Below, in pieces: positions 1 through 7,272 of a stretch of DNA of 60,731 bases; position 1 is the first letter of the stretch, and each line of letters opens with the position of its first letter. The translations under genes and the position numbers were made by a program. The stretch is taken from contig CAKQYA010000017.1 of assembly GCA_934293005.1 (NCBI GenBank), positions 1 to 60,731 on the forward strand. Reading direction: 5' to 3'. The stretch is from an uncultured Bacteroidaceae bacterium (GTDB lineage: Bacteria; Bacteroidota; Bacteroidia; Bacteroidales; Bacteroidaceae). The notes below the pieces were generated by a model, which worked only from the letters and a program-made list of their open reading frames with translations, searched no databases and was not told the DNA's origin.

Positions 1-2
1 GA

Positions 3-197
3 AAGTTAGGATATGAAGACATTGACGAAGACTCACCGACTCCTTCTGTTCCGTGCATCATTATATATCCCAAGGAAAGTGGAGATACTACCAATCCATT
101 CAAAAGCAATAAGCTGAAAGATCTTTGCACGAGACATCTAAAAAAAATCTCGAGGTTTTACAAAATAAGCATCTCTGTTCCAACTATTAGCAGATAA
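3..197 (+). pseudogene. Tail of an unrecognised reading frame
   Basis: An open frame enters from the left edge and stops at 195-197 after 64 codons. It is rich in charged and polar residues (for example YEDIDEDSPTP and NKLKDLCTRHLKKIS) and has no start inside the window. I do not recognise the family. It lies directly before two decayed accessory genes, so it is probably either the end of a real accessory gene or another remnant. Nothing in it points to a function. Confidence 0.3.
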
Positions 198-246
198 ACG
201 AGAAAATTATCGACCTGTACGGTTGAAATTACCCAACACGTTTGTA

Positions 247-369
247 ATGGCAAAAGCTTTAAAACAGGCTCTTGATGCTATTAGTGAGAGATTGCTACGA
301 GAATTACCAGGATTAAGAGGTTTTTCTTCTGGTAACTTGAAGAAAATGTTAAGGACAATAATAACATAG
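247..369 (+). pseudogene. DUF1016 / YhcG-type nuclease, N-terminal fragment
   Basis: A 40-codon frame contains the string ISERLLRELPGLRGFSSGN. This matches the conserved N-terminal domain of DUF1016 (YhcG) proteins, where an ELPGLRGFS-like motif precedes the PDDEXK nuclease domain. The frame ends at a TAG where the family would continue for about 300 more residues, and no nuclease domain follows. It is therefore a truncated remnant. Full-length family members often sit in restriction-modification or defence islands, which fits the broken RhuM gene next to it. The assignment rests on motif memory, not on a search. Confidence 0.6.
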
Positions 370-382
370 TGACATAATAGTT

Positions 383-1053
383 ATGGCAAAGAAATTTGAA
401 ATACGAAACAGTACGGCGGAATTCCTGACTTTTGTGGCAGAAGGCAAGGAGCAAGGCGTACAAGTGTTATATAAAGACGAAACGGTATGGGCTACTCAAA
501 AGGCTATGGCACACTTTTTGACTGTTCAACAGATAATATCGGATTACATCTGAAGAACATCTTCAAGAGTGGAGAACTTGTTGAAGATTCAGTTACCGAG
601 AAAAACTCGGCAACTGCCGCAGATGGTAAGAACTATATGACAAGGTTCTATAACCTCGATGCAATCATTTCCGTGGGCTATCGTGTCAACTCCATCCGTG
701 CCACACAGTTCCGCCAGTGGTGTACCTATGTCATCAGGCAGTTCTCTTTGCGTGGCTACATCATAGACAAGAAGCGTATGGAGAATGGTTCGTTTATCGG
801 TGAGGACTACTTTGAGCATTTGTTAGCTGAAATTCGTGAGATTAGATTGAGTGAACGAAGATTTTATCAAAAACTCACGGATATATATGCTACGGCTGTT
901 GACTACAATAAGGATGCCCCAACCACACGCTTATTTTATAAAAAAGTTCAGAATAAGATGCACTATGCAGTGCATGGACATACGGCAGCAGAGCTTATCA
1001 TAGAAAGAGCCCCTATAAAAAAGTATCATGTAATACTTGGCGAAGTATCTTAG
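383..1053 (+). pseudogene. rhuM: RhuM family protein, frameshifted
   Basis: The frame from the ATG at 383 reads an N-terminus with DETVWATQKAMAHF, the usual RhuM start, and stops at once after about 50 codons. The rest of the family sequence (FDCSTDNIGLHLKNIFKSGE, YNLDAIISVGYRVNS, FRQWCTYVIRQF, ERRFYQKLTDIYATAVDY, NKMHYAVHGHTAAELI) lies in the frame that runs to 1053. Adding one T to the run of five T at 515-519 joins the two parts into one family-length protein. RhuM proteins are widespread in gut bacteria, often beside mobile or restriction genes; their biochemical role is not settled. The last codons (KYHVILGEVS) lie inside the palindrome array at 1021-1104. Either the gene is dead or the homopolymer is an assembly error. 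Confidence 0.75.
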
Positions 1054-1104
1054 GATACTTTGCAAAGTATCTTAGGATACTTGGCCAAGTATCCTAAGAT
1101 ACTT
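1021..1104. repeat. Array of four 18-bp palindromes, 22-bp period
   Basis: Units lie at 1021-1038 (degenerate), 1043-1060, 1065-1082 and 1087-1104, each separated by four bases. The consensus is AAGTATCCTAAGATACTT or its reverse complement. The first unit and part of the second lie within the end of the rhuM frame, and its stop codon falls inside the second unit. The same unit with the same period recurs at 50410-50485, almost 50 kb away. Confidence 0.9.
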
Positions 1105-1161
1105 TTTCAGAGGGTCTGATTTAATGATTTTGCCTTCCAATGCCAGTATGGCCATAAAAGA

Positions 1162-1210
1162 GAAAGTTCTATTCCGTGGCACATGATGGGTGCCAAGGAA
1201 TAGAACTTTC
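1162..1210 (-). terminator. Terminator of the phe/tyr operon
   Basis: A 21-bp inverted repeat (1162-1182 with 1190-1210) with a short loop lies 24 bases beyond the tyrA stop. One mismatch interrupts the stem. On the minus strand the hairpin is followed by TCTTTTAT. This closes the aromatic amino acid operon. Confidence 0.8.
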
Positions 1211-1233
1211 AATCGTCAGTCTCAGCGATAAGC

Positions 1234-2007
1234 TCATCGGATGTTTTTCCTTATCTTTGTGAGATATGCCTGCATGTGCTCTTCGTCCCTGTTGTCTATG
1301 ATGTCGATGATTTCTTTCATTTCATTGCGAATCTGTTCGACCTGGTCTTTAGTGTAAGGGTTGAAGAGAATCTCCCTCAAGAGCGTGTCGTCTTCAGACA
1401 ATACTCCTTGGGCAATCTTCATGTGCCTCTTGAATGTGGTGCCAGGCGCATCTTGATGCTTCATCACAGCTGCGAAAGCAAATGTGGAGATGAAAGGAAT
1501 CGACAGCGAATAAGCCACCGTCTTGTCGTGCTCCTCAAATGTGTATTCGCATATGTGAAGCTCCAGCCTGTTGTATAGTTCCTTGAAAAAGCAGCGTCCC
1601 ATGAAATCACCCTCATTGATAATGATGGCATTTTCGCTCGACAGTTTTCCCAGATTAGCGAATGTGGGGCCGAACATAGGGTGGGTGCTCACATATCTCA
1701 TGCCTGTGCTCTCGTAATAATCCTTGAATCCTGTCTTCACCGAACTGATGTCGGACAATATGCATGTCTTGGGCAGGTGGGGGATGATTTCGTCAAACAC
1801 CTTTAACGTGTATTTGAGACTCACGGCGTTGATGACCAATTCTGGCTCAAAACTGTCAATCTCGTCCACAGATGTGAAACGGAGAGTGTTGTACATGAAA
1901 CGCAATTTTTTTGCATCGATGTCGTATACAGCCACTTCGTGTTCGAAGGAAAGCAGGTCTGTGAAGAATGCCCCCATCTTTCCAGCACCTAAAATAAGAA
2001 TCTTCAT
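1234..2007 (-). CDS. tyrA: Prephenate dehydrogenase (TyrA)
   Basis: Oxidative decarboxylation of prephenate to 4-hydroxyphenylpyruvate, the committed step to tyrosine, in the cytoplasm. The protein has 257 residues. A Rossmann loop GAGKMG is at residues 7-12, and an acidic residue (D30 in VYDID) ends the second strand, which suggests NAD rather than NADP. The HPMFGP motif typical of TyrA is at 109-114. There is no ACT domain, so feedback control by tyrosine must be sought elsewhere, and the attenuator upstream of the operon is a good candidate. The start overlaps the stop of the DAHP synthase gene by four bases (ATGA), so translation is probably coupled. It is the last gene of the operon, followed by a strong hairpin terminator. 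Confidence 0.93.
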   Translation of the reverse strand: MKILILGAGKMGAFFTDLLSFEHEVAVYDIDAKKLRFMYNTLRFTSVDEIDSFEPELVINAVSLKYTLKVFDEIIPHLPKTCILSDISSVKTGFKDYYESTGMRYVSTHPMFGPTFANLGKLSSENAIIINEGDFMGRCFFKELYNRLELHICEYTFEEHDKTVAYSLSIPFISTFAFAAVMKHQDAPGTTFKRHMKIAQGVLSEDDTLLREILFNPYTKDQVEQIRNEMKEIIDIIDNRDEEHMQAYLTKIRKNIR

Positions 2008-3071
2008 GCTTCGTTAATGATTTTCATCTGTTGGTTTACTGACTCTTCGTGAATAGACTCGAAAATGCTCTTTATGCAATCAGGCGCAATGCCCAGCAAG
2101 GCACCTTGCGCACCTCTTTTGTCAAGAATCTCACTGTATCTCGCTGTTTGGAGAATGGTCATGCCATGCTCCTTCTTGTATTGGCCAATCTCGCGGCTTA
2201 TGCGCATGCGCTTAGACAAAAGATCGATCAAGCCATTGTCAATCTCATCAATCTGCTTGCGCAGCATGGTGATGTTTTCTGTAGATTGTGTCTCTTGCCT
2301 GATCACAAGGATGGAAAGGATGTAATCGAGCACATCTGGCGTCACTTGCTGGCTTGCGTCGCTCCATGCAACATCAGGATTGCAATGGCTCTCCACGATA
2401 AGTCCGTCCATGCCAAGGTCCATGGCCTGCTGGCACAGTGGTGCTATCAGGTCGCGGCGTCCTCCGATGTGGCTTGGGTCGTTCACTATTGGCAATCCTG
2501 GTATTCTGCGCCTCAATTCGATAGGAATCTGCCACATAGGCAAGTTTCTGTATATTTTCTTGTCGTAGCTTGAGAAACCGCGGTGGATGGCTCCTAACCT
2601 TTTCACTCCTGCGCCGTTGATACGTTCCAAAGCTCCAATCCACAATTCCAAATCTGGGTTGACAGGGTTTTTCACCATCACAGGCACGTCAATGCCCTTC
2701 AAACTGTCGGCCAAAGCCTGCACAGCAAAAGGGTTGGCGGTGGTGCGTGCACCTACCCATAAGATGTCTATGCCATATTTCAAAGCCAATTCGACGTGCT
2801 CTGGAGTGGCAACCTCTGTGGCTGTGAGCATGCCTGTCTCTTTTTTCACTTCCTGCATCCAAGGCAAAGCCATCTCGCCGTTGCCCTCGAAGCCGCCCGG
2901 CTTGGTGCGTGGCTTCCATATGCCAGCACGAAACATGTGGCATCCTTTTTCAGCCAGTTGTCTTGCTGTAGTCATCACTTGCTCCTCTGTCTCTGCAGAG
3001 CATGGACCTGCAATCACGAAAGGACGCTCGCTGTCGCTTGGCAAGCCTAAAGGTAAAAGTTCTAATTCCAT
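2004..3071 (-). CDS. Bifunctional DAHP synthase / chorismate mutase
   Basis: Condenses phosphoenolpyruvate with erythrose 4-phosphate (first step of the shikimate pathway) and converts chorismate to prephenate. Residues 1 to about 255 are a type I-beta DAHP synthase barrel, with AGPCSAE at 21-27 and FRAGIWKPRTKPGGFEG after it. Residues from about 262 on are an AroQ-type helical chorismate mutase (MLRKQIDEIDNGLIDLLSKR). This fusion of 355 residues is the usual form in Bacteroidetes. The mutase domain may also act as an allosteric sensor of prephenate, as in related fusions of other phyla; that is inference here. It sits between the aminotransferase gene (108-bp gap) and tyrA (4-bp overlap). 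Confidence 0.93.
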   Translation of the reverse strand: MELELLPLGLPSDSERPFVIAGPCSAETEEQVMTTARQLAEKGCHMFRAGIWKPRTKPGGFEGNGEMALPWMQEVKKETGMLTATEVATPEHVELALKYGIDILWVGARTTANPFAVQALADSLKGIDVPVMVKNPVNPDLELWIGALERINGAGVKRLGAIHRGFSSYDKKIYRNLPMWQIPIELRRRIPGLPIVNDPSHIGGRRDLIAPLCQQAMDLGMDGLIVESHCNPDVAWSDASQQVTPDVLDYILSILVIRQETQSTENITMLRKQIDEIDNGLIDLLSKRMRISREIGQYKKEHGMTILQTARYSEILDKRGAQGALLGIAPDCIKSIFESIHEESVNQQMKIINEA

Positions 3072-3179
3072 ATTGTTTTCTGTGTTTTAAATGTCTGTTG
3101 TGTAAATTGTAAATGTTGAATAATAGTATTATGGATGGTCGGGAAGGGATGATGTCTTCAAGTCCCGACACCGATGTGG

Positions 3180-4352
3180 TCATTTGTCTGAGAAAAGATT
3201 CTTCACTCTGTCCAAGGCTTCTTTCATTTTCTCATCCTTGGCGCACAGGCTGATTCTCACATATCTCTTGCCATTGCTTCCGAAGATGAATCCTGGCGTG
3301 ATGAACACTCTGGCTTCATGAAGCACCCTTTCCGTCAAATCCTCCACGTCCTTGTAAGAGTCGGGTATCTTGCCCCAAAGAAACATTCCTTGCTGCGAAC
3401 TGTCGAACGTGCATCCCATCACCTTCATTATTTCCTCCGCTATCTTCCTTCTCGAAGCATAAGTTTCCACATTGGCATGCATGTGCCAGGCGTCAGAGTT
3501 GTCATAAGCTTTGGCGGCTGCCAGCTGCATTGGTCTGAATGTGCCTGAGTCGATGTTGCTCTTTATCTTAAGTATCCATTGCACGAAAGTGCTGTTTGTG
3601 GCCAGCATTCCGACACGCCATCCAGGCATGTTGTGGCTTTTCGACATGGAATTGAATTCGATGCAGCAATCTTTGGCGCCAGGCACCTGAAGGATGCTGA
3701 GGTGCTCATCCCTGTTCAGTATGAAAGAATAAGGGTTGTCGTTCACCACCACAATGTCATGGCGTTTTGCGAAATCCACCAGTTTGGCATACATATCTCT
3801 TGTGGCCCTGCCGCCTGTAGGCATGTTGGGGTAATTTGTCCACATGATCTTCACATTGTCCAAGTCCATGGCTTCCAGCTGCTCGAAGTCGGGCTGCCAG
3901 CCATTGTCTTCCTTCAAATCGTAGTTTACAATCTCCTGGCCGAGAATCTTGCTCAATGAAGTGTAGGTGGGGTAGCCAGGGTTTGGCACGAGCACCTTGT
4001 CGCCAGGATTGCACAGGGCCAGCGTCACATGCAATATGCCTTCCTTGCTGCCTATGAGCGGTTGTATCTCAGACGTAGGGTCTAAATCTACGCCATACCA
4101 CCTTTTGTAGAATCCGGCCATGGCCTTTTTCAGTTCAGGTATGCCCGTCGTTGGCTGATAGCCGTGGGCATCGGGACGCATGGCGTTCTCGCAAAGCACT
4201 TTGACGGTCTCTTCACTTGGCGGCATGTCTGGCGAACCAATGGCAAGCGAAATGATGTCCATGCCTTCTGCGTTCATCTTAGCCACCTCTTTTAGTTTTC
4301 TTGAGAAATAATATTCAGAAACTAATGAAAGTCGGTCTGCTGGTTGTATCAT
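3180..4352 (-). CDS. PLP aminotransferase, class I/II (aromatic pathway)
   Basis: A 390-residue fold-type I aminotransferase. The PLP lysine is K238 in SMSKSHNMPGWR, and the cofactor-binding region includes NYPNMPTGG and VVNDNPYSF. The N-terminal part (SEYYFSRKLKEVAKMNAEG) and the IGSPDMPP segment are typical of the family. Its place between pheA and the DAHP synthase gene suggests that it transaminates phenylpyruvate and 4-hydroxyphenylpyruvate, or prephenate itself to arogenate. Sequence alone cannot separate these. TyrA in the same operon looks like a prephenate rather than an arogenate enzyme, which favours the first option. Related enzymes are often annotated as aspartate or LL-diaminopimelate aminotransferases. 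Confidence 0.88.
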   Translation of the reverse strand: MIQPADRLSLVSEYYFSRKLKEVAKMNAEGMDIISLAIGSPDMPPSEETVKVLCENAMRPDAHGYQPTTGIPELKKAMAGFYKRWYGVDLDPTSEIQPLIGSKEGILHVTLALCNPGDKVLVPNPGYPTYTSLSKILGQEIVNYDLKEDNGWQPDFEQLEAMDLDNVKIMWTNYPNMPTGGRATRDMYAKLVDFAKRHDIVVVNDNPYSFILNRDEHLSILQVPGAKDCCIEFNSMSKSHNMPGWRVGMLATNSTFVQWILKIKSNIDSGTFRPMQLAAAKAYDNSDAWHMHANVETYASRRKIAEEIMKVMGCTFDSSQQGMFLWGKIPDSYKDVEDLTERVLHEARVFITPGFIFGSNGKRYVRISLCAKDEKMKEALDRVKNLFSDK

Positions 4353-4412
4353 GTTTTATTATGTGTATTATATGTGTATTAAATGTGTGGATAAATTTCT
4401 GTGTGATGCTTT

Positions 4413-4430
4413 AACCCAAATCGGTCATTA
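4413..4430. repeat. Single copy of the AACCCAAATCGGTCATTA element
   Basis: The 18-bp string lies in the 86-bp gap between pheA and the aminotransferase gene. It matches the three copies at 45415-45484 and is related to the core of the hairpin at 11111-11166. A role is unknown. Here it is unpaired, so it cannot work as a hairpin by itself. Confidence 0.65.
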
Positions 4431-4438
4431 TCTTTGTG

Positions 4439-5284
4439 TCATTGCACAGTGCTCTTTCCTTCCTTGTATTCGCCTAATATCTTCATCTGCTTTGTCAGCG
4501 GCCTTACAGCGTCGATGCTTTGGCGGTAGCGCGTGTAGTCGTCGTACATGATGTCAATGTAGAACATGTATTCCCATTCCCTGCCAATGATAGGCAGCGA
4601 TTGTATTTTTGTGAGGTTGATTTTGTAGAAAGAGAAAATGGAAAGCACCTGCGAGAGCGATCCCTCGCTATGTGGCAGGCTGAACACGATGCTTGCTTTG
4701 TTTGATTCGCTTGGGATGCTTAGCTCTTCTGCCTGCCATGGGTCAGCCAGCACCAGAAAACGTGTGAAATTGTGCTTGTTTGTCTCTATGCCTTCTTCCA
4801 GCACCTTCATCCCATAGATGGCAGCAGCTGCTTTTGAGCAGATGGCGGCATGTCCTTTAAGTCCTTTCTCCTTGATGTTTTTAGCCGAGCCTGCAGTGTC
4901 GTCTGTCTCGACAATCTTCATCTCAGGGTGTTTCTTGAGAAAATCTCTGCACTGCATCAAGGCCACCGGATGTGAGTTGACCTCTGTGATGTCGTCCCAT
5001 CCCTCGTCTGGCAGGCACATCAACGAATGTGATATACGCAGTTTGTGCTCTCCTATGATCTGCGCTCCGCTTTCTCTGAGCAAATCGTAATTGTGCAGCA
5101 GCGAGCCAGCGATGGTGTTTTCTATCGCCACCAGCGCGATGACATTTGAGTCTTTCTTCATTTCCTCAAACACCTGCTCAAACGTGTCGCAGCAGATGAG
5201 CTCAATGTCTTCTCCTTTGAAATAGCAATGGCTTGCTACATCATGGAACGAACCTATTTCTCCTTGAATTGCTATCTTTCTCAT
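4439..5284 (-). CDS. pheA: Prephenate dehydratase with ACT domain
   Basis: Converts prephenate to phenylpyruvate on the phenylalanine branch. The protein has 281 residues: a periplasmic-binding-protein-like catalytic domain at about 1-180, with the catalytic threonine in NFTRFLVL, and a C-terminal ACT domain from about 195 (SIVFSLPHSEGSLSQVL). The ESRP motif that helps bind Phe in the E. coli ACT domain reads QSLP here, so feedback inhibition may differ. I chose the ATG at 5284 because the conserved start MRKIAIQGEIGSFHD begins there. A longer in-frame start at 5359 would translate through the attenuator terminator. The terminator ends only about seven bases before this start, and no Shine-Dalgarno site is visible. 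First structural gene of the phe/tyr operon. Confidence 0.93.
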   Translation of the reverse strand: MRKIAIQGEIGSFHDVASHCYFKGEDIELICCDTFEQVFEEMKKDSNVIALVAIENTIAGSLLHNYDLLRESGAQIIGEHKLRISHSLMCLPDEGWDDITEVNSHPVALMQCRDFLKKHPEMKIVETDDTAGSAKNIKEKGLKGHAAICSKAAAAIYGMKVLEEGIETNKHNFTRFLVLADPWQAEELSIPSESNKASIVFSLPHSEGSLSQVLSIFSFYKINLTKIQSLPIIGREWEYMFYIDIMYDDYTRYRQSIDAVRPLTKQMKILGEYKEGKSTVQ

Positions 5285-5290
5285 ACAACG

Positions 5291-5376
5291 AAAAGGTCCC
5301 GCTCTAAAAAGAACGGGACCATATAAGTTAATATCCAAATTGTGCCAAAATATCGACATACACCTTCCCGCTCTTA
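5291..5376 (-). promoter_or_regulatory. Transcription attenuator of the phe/tyr operon
   Basis: Terminator: stem GGTCCCGTTCT (5320-5310) with AGAGCGGGACC (5305-5295), eleven pairs including one G-U, a TTTT loop, then TTTT at 5294-5291. Antiterminator: AAGAGCGGGA, starting in the leader stop codon (about 5375-5366), can pair over ten bases with TCCCGTTCTT, the terminator's left arm. The two hairpins exclude each other. A ribosome resting on the leader stop would cover the antiterminator arm and let the terminator form. A ribosome stalled on the Phe/Tyr codons would leave it free and allow read-through into pheA. The structures are seen in the sequence; the mechanism is inferred from known amino acid attenuators. 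Confidence 0.85.
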
Positions 5377-5430
5377 CTCGTTGCTAAAGTAAAAGTAAAA
5401 ATAAAAGTATGTGCCGAAAAATGACTTCAT
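5374..5430 (-). CDS. Phe/Tyr-rich leader peptide of the phe/tyr operon
   Basis: An 18-codon frame encodes MKSFFGTYFYFYFYFSNE: six Phe and four Tyr, with eight consecutive alternating Tyr/Phe codons at positions 8-15. It ends with TAA at 5376-5374, exactly where the antiterminator arm starts. The frame is separated from pheA by the attenuator hairpins. This is the classical design of an amino acid leader peptide that senses charged tRNA-Phe and tRNA-Tyr. Both amino acids are products of the downstream operon (pheA and tyrA). A weak purine stretch (TTAGAGAC) precedes the ATG. Such a peptide is expected to act only by its translation and to have no function of its own. Confidence 0.85.
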   Translation of the reverse strand: MKSFFGTYFYFYFYFSNE

Positions 5431-5615
5431 GTCTCTAATCTGTTATAATATATTTGTAGTTGTTTTCTTGACTGACATCATGCGCCTGTCTGCTTTTATG
5501 AATCTGCAGCATACAAGGGAAGCAATGAGTGTCTTTGCTGTAACTGGCCCTTAGTCTGGCTTTGCGCCACCTGTTGCCAATTGTGTTTTGTCATCTGTTT
5601 GTTTCAAATGATGTG

Positions 5616-5646
5616 CAAATGTAAGCATTTATTAAATACTGACAAA
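5616..5646 (-). promoter_or_regulatory. Promoter of the phe/tyr operon
   Basis: On the minus strand TTTG (5646-5643), a 19-base spacer and TACATTTG (5623-5616) match the Bacteroidetes sigma-factor consensus. Transcription would start near 5609, giving a leader of about 180 bases before the leader peptide and about 325 before pheA. I see no closer promoter. Confidence 0.7.
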
Positions 5647-5667
5647 TATTTTTCTGTAAAAAAACAA

Positions 5668-5696
5668 CAACCTTGACAAAAAAACTGTCAAGGTTG
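5668..5696 (-). terminator. Terminator of the GIN-domain lipoprotein gene
   Basis: Perfect 11-bp stem CAACCTTGACA / TGTCAAGGTTG with a seven-base loop. On the minus strand it is followed by TTGTTTTTTTAC, a good U-tract. It lies 122 bases past the stop of the gene at 5819-6697 and just before the phe/tyr promoter, which it insulates. Confidence 0.85.
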
Positions 5697-5818
5697 CATG
5701 ATTCACTATGGTTGAAGTGCAAATGTCACATACAGGTGGCCATTTGGTCGCATACATTGACCGCAACAATCGCATCGGGCGTCAATTCTTGTTAGTGTTT
5801 GTTTCGGGATGCTTGCGG

Positions 5819-6697
5819 CTAATCCATGAGATTCAGATTGCTCACGCTAAGTTTCTTCGTGCGTATTGTGGCCAGTCCTTCACGCTGCTTGGTGAGGGTA
5901 GTGCACGATCCCTTAGCCTCTACCGTGCATGATCCGTTGGCTTGAATGTCCAGGGTCTCACAGTGCACTTTCAGATCCACATCACCTGTGCCTTTGGCTA
6001 TGACAGCCACTTCTTGGCTGTGGTCCACCTTCAGGTTTGCATCGCCAGTGCCGCTTAGGGTGGCGGTCACTTTCTTGGCTTTGGCCTCCAGGTCGACATC
6101 GCCAGTGCCCATGCTCGCTATTTCCACCACGTCGCATTTCACCTTCTTCATTTCCATGTCGCCAGTGCCTGTGTGGTTCACGCAAATCTTATGGCATCTG
6201 ATGCCGTCAATGTCAACGTCGCCAGTGCCGACGGCGTCAACCAGCAAGTCGCCCTCAAGCTTCACGGTGTTTTTCAGGTCCAAATCTCCTGTGCCTTTAT
6301 TATGTATCTTCCATATGGCTGGAGCGTGCACTTCAACCAACACTGCAGGCGTCCATCCTTTGTTGCTGCCATTTTCCATTCTTATTGTGAGCATGTCGTT
6401 CTGCACGTCAACATCGTAAAGAGCTACGGCTTTCTCGTTGCCTATAATCACCACGCTCACTTCGTCATCCTGGTAAAAGTCGACATCGGCGCAGCCATTC
6501 ATGTCTATGCCGCTGAATGGAACTGTGCTTATCTCTTTTGTCGTCACCTTGCCCCATTCTTTGCTGTCGCGGAAATCGTTGTATCGCGACTCGATGCCAA
6601 ATGAATGGTTCATGTTGGCACTGTCATTGGTGCAAGAATTCATGGTGCTGGCCAGCATAAACAAGCTGGCGAGAACAATACTTTGCCTTGCTTTCAT
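5819..6697 (-). CDS. GIN-domain (DUF2807) lipoprotein
   Basis: A 292-residue exported protein. The N-terminus (MKARQSIVLASLFMLASTMNSC) is a lipoprotein signal with the lipobox ending in Cys, so it is likely anchored in the outer membrane or facing the periplasm. From about residue 55 it has the head GIN domain (DUF2807): first FSGIDMNGCADVDF, then six turns starting with GTGD followed by DL, VDI, MEM, VDL or NL, spaced 19-22 residues apart, as expected for a right-handed beta-solenoid. Two further turns read NGSC and KGSC. No enzymatic residues are evident. Its function is unknown; family members are often near ABC exporters or two-component genes. It follows the GntR regulator gene by 174 bases and may share its transcript. 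Confidence 0.85.
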   Translation of the reverse strand: MKARQSIVLASLFMLASTMNSCTNDSANMNHSFGIESRYNDFRDSKEWGKVTTKEISTVPFSGIDMNGCADVDFYQDDEVSVVIIGNEKAVALYDVDVQNDMLTIRMENGSNKGWTPAVLVEVHAPAIWKIHNKGTGDLDLKNTVKLEGDLLVDAVGTGDVDIDGIRCHKICVNHTGTGDMEMKKVKCDVVEIASMGTGDVDLEAKAKKVTATLSGTGDANLKVDHSQEVAVIAKGTGDVDLKVHCETLDIQANGSCTVEAKGSCTTLTKQREGLATIRTKKLSVSNLNLMD

Positions 6698-6871
6698 AAT
6701 GTATGTTTTCTTTTGTGTTGTTAATGATGAGGGTTGTTAATAATAAAGTTGTCTGAGTCTTTTTTTGCAAGCCATAGCTTCGGCTGCGCTCATTTATATA
6801 ATATTACTCATGTTGATATGTGGAGATCACATGGACATGCGTGTTGTATATATTATATATAATGTGTAACC

Positions 6872-7231
6872 TCATTTGAGCATCTCTTCCAGAGTCTTTG
6901 TCACTTCGTCGATGCTTATTCCGAGAATCTTCATCTCTGATGCCATCTCAGGCAAGGTTGAAAGGAAGAATGCCGTTCTCTTTGTTGACAGCACAGTTTC
7001 CTTAGCTCCTTCGGTCACAAAGTATCCCAGACCGCGTTTGGTGTAGATGATGTCCATTCCTTGGAGCCAGTCGAAGGCGCGTGCGCATGTGTTGGCGTTC
7101 ACTTCCAGTGTGGTGGCATACTCTCTCACACTCGGTATCTTGTCGTCCTCTTTGAACTTGCCAGCAGCGATGTCCTCGCATATCAGATCTGCTATCTGCA
7201 AATATATAGCTTTATTTTCTTTGAACTGCAT
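6872..7231 (-). CDS. GntR family regulator, YtrA subfamily
   Basis: A 119-residue DNA-binding protein. An N-terminal winged helix (residues about 5-75) has the GntR signature: YLQIADLICEDIAAGKF, then DDKIPSVREYATTLEVNANT and a wing with KRGLGYFV. There is no effector-binding domain, only a short helical tail for dimerisation. This is the build of the YtrA subfamily, whose members usually repress a linked ABC transporter operon. It lies 41 bases after the permease gene on the same strand. A candidate operator (inverted repeat at 9130-9153) overlaps the likely start of this operon's transcript, which suggests autoregulation. Confidence 0.9.
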   Translation of the reverse strand: MQFKENKAIYLQIADLICEDIAAGKFKEDDKIPSVREYATTLEVNANTCARAFDWLQGMDIIYTKRGLGYFVTEGAKETVLSTKRTAFFLSTLPEMASEMKILGISIDEVTKTLEEMLK

Positions 7232-7272
7232 ATCAAGTCATGAAAAAATGTTGAATACTGAATAATTAACAC

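Noticed and set aside
5285..5359. Upstream in-frame ATG at 5359 as the pheA start
   Set aside because: It would translate the attenuator terminator; the conserved prephenate dehydratase start is at 5284.
5946..6419. A 157-codon frame opposite the GIN-domain gene, with repeated TSPVP
   Set aside because: The repeat is the complement of the GTGD solenoid codons.
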